NCBI GenBank assembly: GCA_033807695.1
Contig: CM066303.1
Span: 1,116,001 to 1,180,000, forward strand
Length of the DNA stretch: 64,000 nucleotides
Direction: 5' to 3'
DNA from: Daedaleopsis sinensis
Taxonomy: Eukaryota; Basidiomycota; Agaricomycetes; Polyporales; Polyporaceae
Shown here: positions 58,654 to 64,000 of the stretch, one piece after another
Layout of the letters: every line of letters starts with the position of its first letter
How positions within the stretch are numbered: position 1 is the first letter of the stretch
The notes under the pieces: model-generated
Seen by the model: the letters and a program-made list of their open reading frames with translations, nothing else
What the model was told of the DNA's origin: nothing
Database searches by the model: none
Made by a program: the position numbers and the translations under genes

Positions 58654-60348
58654 GTGCAGCGCAGTTGGATCTCACTCACCGAAGGCCCGCCAATACCCCC
58701 ACGCGTGGCCGTAACCGTCGGTCCATCGCTAGGTATTACTCCACTACTGAGGCCTGATATTCAATATAACCGGCTCTTCCAATGCGAGCGTGTATGGACA
58801 GGGACGTACCTTTGGACGGTCCCTTGTTGACGGAGGTGTCGATGGCGCAGGATAATGGATGATGGTTTGAGAGGAGCGCCTTCGTCGCTGGGAAGCAGGA
58901 ACGCAGGGTGGAAAGGGTAATTGACTTTCAACGTAACTGGGAAGTCCGGTTCAACTACGCTGTTCTGAGGCGACGAGGTTTATCGATATACGGAGTGTGG
59001 CGAAGAATTGAGGTGGACTGACGGGGGCGAGAAGGGCAGTCGGGAGCAGTGCCGGACCGGCTGCCACTACTTTCATAGGTGCAGAAACATGACCTGCTTT
59101 AGCGAACGTTGCCATGATGAACCTCGCAGAAGTAAGAGAGTTGGTGGAAGGATGCTAAGCAAGGTGAAAGCGGGACCTGGGCGGGACCGTGGACGAATGC
59201 CAGTGACACTGATAATAATATTGGAAAGTGCGCACTGCGGAGCACCAGTAGCACGTGACGCTAAGCACGAGGCGGCTTGCCTCAGGCTCTTGGGCCGAAG
59301 GCTTGAAGCTTTAGGCCTTGAGGCCTGAAGCTTAGCCTTGAAGCTGGAAAGGTTTAAGATTATATGTACGAACAATGGTGATCAGTTAATGCAGGTCCTT
59401 GCCGTTCACTGTGCGTACACTACGATGTCGGGTTTCTGAGGCATGCGAGGAGGTCCTCAAGCGTATTACTGTAGCGCTGACTGGAGCTTTTAGCGGTCCA
59501 ACTTCCACCGCTATACATCATATGTCCTTCAAGTAGCCAGGAGATGGATTTCCTATTAGGCTATCCTACTGCCTGCATCCAAGTCACCTTTACCCTCGCA
59601 CCGCCGGTCCCTTTCGTACTCTAGCCTGCTCCTTCGGGAGCCTGTTCTTCGAGAATTGTCAGTGGATCTCGTGCACTACTCAGAATGTGGGGTACTGCAG
59701 CTCCGCGAGAGATGCAAGAATTTCCTGCACCTAGCAGTCACTGTGAGTCCCCGGAGGGGAGGACAAGCCGCAAGCATTGTAGAATCGTACCACATCTGGA
59801 AGGCTACCGATATCTTGAGCGTCCACGGTATATTCCGGGTAAGCGGCGATGCAGTCGAGCTGGATATCCGTGAGGACTCCGTGTAACTTTTTAGAATGCT
59901 GCTCAATCTGCGAGAAGGAAAGTCAACACTAGGCGCCTCCGGACATGCAAATCAAACGTACTTGTGCGATGGTCATACGGTGAAGGCGGTAATCTCCCTC
60001 TTTGTATAAGGGGAAAACCCCCCACTCTTTGTAGCTTCACACAGTAATGAGTACAGATGATTGTGAGGGCAAGTATCGCCTTACAACCGAATACCAGACG
60101 GTGTCAGCCGGACAAGTGGGATGTTGTTATGGTGCTCAACACCCAGGCGTCGAGCCCGAGACTACGAAAAGAATCAGCAGGATCAAGGGATAGAACGGGG
60201 TACCACCGACCTCACGCTTCACAACAGACTGGATGATGAGACGATATCGCGGTCCGCACCTAACGCCGCCTCTCTCCGTGTTGCGTCGGACTGTTATCAT
60301 TCAGCTGGTGTGTGAGACAAGGTAAGATCGACAAAACTACCGACATAC
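58654..60348. other. Region with weak coding traces and low-complexity DNA
   Basis: Probably contains exons of the minus-strand frame that starts at 60496, but none were joined with confidence. 59275-59350 is low-complexity (GGCCTTGAGGCCTGAAGC and relatives). A plus-strand stretch 59656-59886 encodes GVLQLRERCKNFLHLAVTVS and KATDILSVHGIFRVSGDAVE without an ATG in clear context. Confidence 0.4.
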
Positions 60349-60496
60349 CACGGCGAACGAGCTCTTCGAAAAGAATCGTGGACTTCTCGTCCTTGATGCG
60401 ATCGCTGAGAACTTGCTGGACACCTGTTCAATGAAGGTAAATATGTGCATGGTGTTCGCACCGTTCCAACTCACGTTGAAGATAGGTCGGTGTCAT
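60349..60496 (-). CDS. 5' end of a gene sharing its start with 54220
   Basis: ATG 60496 gives MTPTYLQ, the same GTGAGT/CAG intron and RVQQVL as the gene at 54220. Past the repeat edge (60405) the frame stays open with different residues: SDRIKDEKSTILFEELVRR, followed by a good GTATGT donor at 60348. So the arm 2 copy also makes an open, spliceable coding start, with a different continuation. Downstream exons between 58.7 and 60.3 kb were not resolved; the listed end is the last supported exon. Confidence 0.4.
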
Positions 60497-61602
60497 GGTC
60501 GAGTGCGTATGGTGTGTGAGCGGGGACGAGGGGACGAGTACGACCGGAGTCTAGTGGCCATGCTCGAGTGCTGCCAACGGATAATTATAAGACAGGAGCT
60601 CGTGTAGCAGATGAGGGTGTCGCAAGCGATGGTGTAGCCTTGCAGTCAATGTTGTAAAAAACCGGGGTTAAGGTCAGGAACCCGAGGCTCTTTCCTAAGT
60701 GGGACGTGTGACGAGCGGTCCGCCCCGTGACGGTAACACAGTTCAGACCTGTGACTCGAACGCCCGTTACATCCTGAGGCCATGATTCAGATCGTCCTCC
60801 CATCATCCTAGACAACCTTCGCACTTGTGTGGCAGAATTTAACTGCGATGGGGATTGCGAGGTATGTCCCACAATCCCTACAATTTCATGAGTCCTCAGT
60901 CGTCGGTGTCCTACAGCATCTGGGTAACCCCGCTCCCCCGTTTCTATCTCGCCACGCACCGACCGACCAGCTGATCCTGCAGGTTTCAACGTGTGTCTGC
61001 AATGCGTGCCTCGCTGACTTTAGAGTCCATTAATTCGCACCGATCCTCAAGGCCTCAAGCCTCATGCTTCTCGCAATCGCATCCTCATGCTTTATCCTGG
61101 TGTCCACTATCACAATCGCGCGTTCAGGCTTCATTCGTCAGCATCCGTGAGCCGCGGGGCCTGTTGATGCGACCACAGGTCATGCGCAGCACCGCTAACG
61201 ACTGCGACAGCCGCAATCGCGGGACAATCGTGTACTGTAAGTCATTTCGGCTGCTCAGAACCACCCCGATTTGTTGATAGCGCGCGATGCCCTAGACTAG
61301 ACCAAGAAAGATGTGCTTGCGATCGCCAAGTCACTCTCTCATTCGCCTCGCTGTGTGCGCGCGCAATCGCCATCGGACATGTACTAGCAGGCCACGCATT
61401 CTATCGGGCGACACTGACAGTCTGACACGACGGACGGTGATCCACGGCGGACGTATCTACAGTATTCCGGTGCTTGCACCGCCGATCAAACTCTCGTGGG
61501 TGGTGCCGTTCGAATGGTTCGTTTCCTTAATCTGGAGCTCGCCCGAAAGAGCGATAATCGTACGGAGTGTGCTAGTCATGAGGCGGGTAAGTCCTACGTG
61601 CA
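60405..61602 (-). repeat. Arm 2 of perfect 1,198 bp inverted repeat
   Basis: Reverse complement of 53114-54311. Its right edge lies about 72 bp upstream of the next plus-strand ATG candidate (61675), mirroring arm 1, whose left edge is 124 bp upstream of the minus-strand ATG at 52989. A GTAAGT donor sits 15 bp inside this edge in both arms. Confidence 0.95.
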
Positions 61603-61674
61603 CGGCGGAATTCCCACTACCGCTAAATCATCATCGCTGCCCTTGCGACTCTCTTCCTGGCACACATCGACGCG

Positions 61675-62036
61675 ATGCCCATGCTCTCCAACAGAATTTC
61701 ACCTTCGAAGGTCGTACCTCCCAACGAGTCTAGTAAATCGCCATCGCCCAAGAATAGTGATGTTCACCTCACTACAACCGCCTCGTACATCATGCAAGTC
61801 CTAGGTCTGAAGGTCTCGTTGTGGCAGGTATGTGTATGTTTCCTTTATCACCTCTCTTGTCAGTGAACTTGATAGGTTCCGCAGTTGCGTCGCTCCCGAC
61901 AACACGTCGTGATCACTCCCCGCGAGCTTCGTGCGCTTTACATGAAAGCTATTGTCTGTGCGTTCCCCTACTCTTGTTCGATCGGTCGCCATGGCTGAAG
62001 GAGCTATCCGACCTGCTTTTCACTAGGGTTCGTTGA
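61675..62036 (+). CDS. Possible start of an uncharacterised gene
   Basis: ATG 61675 (MPMLSNRISPSKVVPPNESS) continues KSPSPKNSDVHLTTTASYIM and LGLKVSLWQ. A 48 nt intron (GTATGT/TAG) joins in frame to VPQLRRSRQHVVITPRELRA and LYMKAIV. The next donor (GTGCGT near 61957) leads to sequence not resolved. The gene may use an upstream exon inside the repeat arm. The family is unknown and the 3' end is undefined; 62036 is an approximate limit. Confidence 0.35.
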
Positions 62037-62762
62037 TCGTGAGTGTGTTGATGTCGGCGACTGTCTCGTGGTTCTTGTAGGCGGCGTCAATCCACAGGTC
62101 AGTGTCCCACCTTTGTCGTTCCCCAAAGCTTCGTTAAATAACCGTTGCTTAGCATGCAATTTACACTTGTCCGGCCATCCCCCTTCAAGAGCTGCGTAGC
62201 ATTGCGGAACAGATACCTTCCAACGTCTGGAGTCGCGCTGATGCCGATGAGTTTGATGCGTTCATGTTCCATGCGGGGGTATACTACAGTCGCCGCCGCA
62301 AATGGCCGTACTTCATTCTTGCATCATTATTCTTTTCGCTTCTTTTGTTCTGTCTCATCTCTGCTCTCTAAAAGTCGTTGACTATACCTTACGTCTCCTC
62401 CTGGTGGTCTAGATCTATGTAAAGCACACAGCCTGTGGCCATGGCTCTCCTTTTCCAAAACACATGCTAGTACTATAGAACGTCACGACAGCTGGGAGGA
62501 GTCGTCCAATCGGCCTAAGTTCAAAACGTTCGTCAACGTTCAGCGCTCAGCGCTCATTCGGTGTGACCCTGGTGTGACCCCAGGAGATTGGCCGGATATG
62601 GACACTCAACCCGGCCCATCCGAGTCGCCAGCTAGCGGAATCGCCGCGACGCGTACTCACTTCCCTACTATATAATAGTCGCTTCCGCCCGTTCGACGCT
62701 TGCACTCAGGCTCATCAAACTCCAAATTTCCGTGCTCTCCCGTCAGCTTTAACCCCCTCAAG
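62037..62762. other. Intergenic or 3' part of the preceding gene
   Basis: No convincing exons. A TATATAAT motif at 62668-62675, about 90 bp upstream of ATG 62763, is a plausible TATA box for the next gene. Confidence 0.4.
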
Positions 62763-64000
62763 ATGTCTTACATGACTGCTGAAGAAGCTGTCGATCTTTT
62801 CATGGCTGAAGAGGACCTAGTCCGCCGTGCTAGTAGGCAGATGGACCTCGATGTTGTCTCGTACGTCCTCGTCTCTAGCGCGACCGACCTAATAGTAGTG
62901 AGGTTTGACGAATCATCCCACCAGTCTGCAAAACTCTTTCAACCTCCCAGATGACCGCTCTATCTGGCCGTCGGGGCTTGGCACTCGCCTTCACGCTTTG
63001 AATCAATCCCATCTCGAGGAGATACGCCATATCTTACGCCTCAACTCCCACAACTTGCGGTGGTTTCACGCTCCCCCCACCCGTAAGAACGCTCAAGCCG
63101 AGAAGGATCCTTCGCACGGTAGTCGACCTGGTGAGGAGAGTGCTGCACACACTCTCTACGGTACGTAAACACCGTGCTATTTCCTTGCCGTAGGCGGACT
63201 CTTGCGCAGCGCAAAGCTCACTGCTGGCGTAGACGGCATCGCAGCAAGCAAGGACTCGGAGCCAGCAAAGGAGATCCAGGCATCAAGAATGGATGATTGC
63301 TGCGTGACAAGCTTCGGTACGAGAAAAGACGGTGCGAGCACGTCCACGCACAACGTGACTACCGACACTAGCAACGTGAACATTCAGGATGGATCAGCAC
63401 GCACGGGCGATGGGATGCACCAGAACCGCGGCTCAGCGAGCCCGGCCAGCAACAAGAGCCCCGCAGCTGGTGTGGCAACCACGAACACTACACCCTGTGC
63501 CACAAAAGCCCTGATTGCGCTTATGGTTCGTGCTATACAACGTATCACTAAGGCTACGGCGCTTTACTCAGAGGTATGTGTTCTGCCTCGTCTGTACCAT
63601 TCCCGTGGACTTGACGAGTGTCCAGTTTCGAAGGTTCGAGGGCCTTGTCCGCACAAGATCCCTCTCCACACCAGATATGATTTTCATACGGAAGAACAGG
63701 CCCGAGATCGAGCATTCCATTCAGAAGCTGAAGAGCGATTCTAACAACGTTCGTACCTCCTTCAATAAGTGGAAAGATTGCTTCTTCTTGCTGTCGGACG
63801 AGGTAGATGAACGTGTCGCTGCCAGTTTTCTTCGTGTTTACGGTTGATTTTGCAGGAGCTAGTCGATAAGACGATCGACGCTATCCGGCAACAGGCCCTA
63901 ACACCGGCAGCGTTTGAAATGCGCGCGCGCCCAGTGATCGCTTCGCTTTGCATGCTCGACGCTGAACGTCGATCTTCGTTGGATGAGTGTGCACATCTCG
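62763..64000 (+). CDS. Uncharacterised protein, continues past right edge
   Basis: ATG 62763 (MSYMTAEEAVDLFMAEEDLV with RRASRQMDLDVVS) splices by a GTACGT/CAG intron to LQNSFNLPDDRSIWPSGLGT and HLEEIRHILRLNSHNLRWFH. A GTACGT/TAG intron joins GLLRSAKLTAGVDGIAASKD, a Ser/Thr/Asn-rich low-complexity part, and LIALMVRAIQRITKATALYS. A GTATGT/CAG intron leads to FRRFEGLVRTRSLSTPDMIF and KNRPEIEHSIQKLKSDSNN, and a GTTCGT/CAG intron to ELVDKTIDAIRQQALTPAAF, still open at base 64000. All joins keep frame, so the model is reasonably firm. No domain recognised; the protein is largely helical with a disordered middle. Confidence 0.6.

Noticed and set aside
53114..61602. 8.5 kb transposon with 1.2 kb terminal inverted repeats (Polinton-like)
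   Set aside because: No target duplication at the outer edges, and no polymerase, integrase, capsid or protease frame in the spacer; the spacer holds ordinary intron-containing genes.
1..64000. tRNA, rRNA or snRNA genes
   Set aside because: Scanned by eye for B-box-like motifs and conserved rRNA/snRNA blocks; none convincing. A covariance-model search would be decisive.

Overview
This is a fungal nuclear window, most likely from an Agaricomycete (a Polyporales-type basidiomycete is my guess). The intact genes are cut by many 45-65 nt introns with GTNNGT donors and CTNAC-type branch points. The recognisable genes include basidiomycete-style BTB and F-box proteins, glycogen phosphorylase, a JmjC protein, a WD40 protein and an FAD-linked oxidase. 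No bacterial-style operons, Shine-Dalgarno sites or CRISPR arrays are present. Exon joins below were made by eye and are approximate unless positions are given. GTG/TTG-initiated reading frames were not accepted as starts.

Layout. 1-10.1 kb is an ordinary gene-rich block on the minus strand: a BTB/POZ protein running off the left edge, glycogen phosphorylase, and an uncharacterised protein. 10.1-14.7 kb is a gene-free AT-rich block of nested repeats: direct and inverted copies of a ~285 bp element, a 75 bp perfect inverted repeat, a CTA microsatellite and a 391 bp solo LTR with a 5 bp target duplication. 15.1-19.4 kb holds broken genes: LINE reverse-transcriptase tails, a HAM1-like pseudogene, a membrane-protein fragment and the C-terminal end of SEC31. 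An FAD-linked oxidase with an apparent frameshift follows.

21.6-43.2 kb is bounded by a ~650 bp inverted repeat. Inside it lie an intact JmjC gene, three small uncharacterised genes, a 1,083 bp CACTA-like non-autonomous element, and the central part of a SEC31 pseudogene. That part is complementary to the C-terminal piece at 18.5 kb.

45.4-48.5 kb carries an F-box gene whose ATG sits just downstream of ~23 copies of an 8 bp tandem repeat. 50.2-64 kb contains uncharacterised genes and a WD40/transmembrane protein arranged around a 1,198 bp inverted repeat that looks perfect (53114-54311 and 60405-61602, spacer 6,093 bp). Each arm is a promoter region plus the start of at least one gene, and the coding sequence diverges just past the arm edge.

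The genes do not form one pathway. The strongest theme is structural: inverted duplications, promoter-proximal tandem repeats and scattered intron-containing gene fragments, as expected of a rearrangement-prone accessory region next to conserved metabolism.
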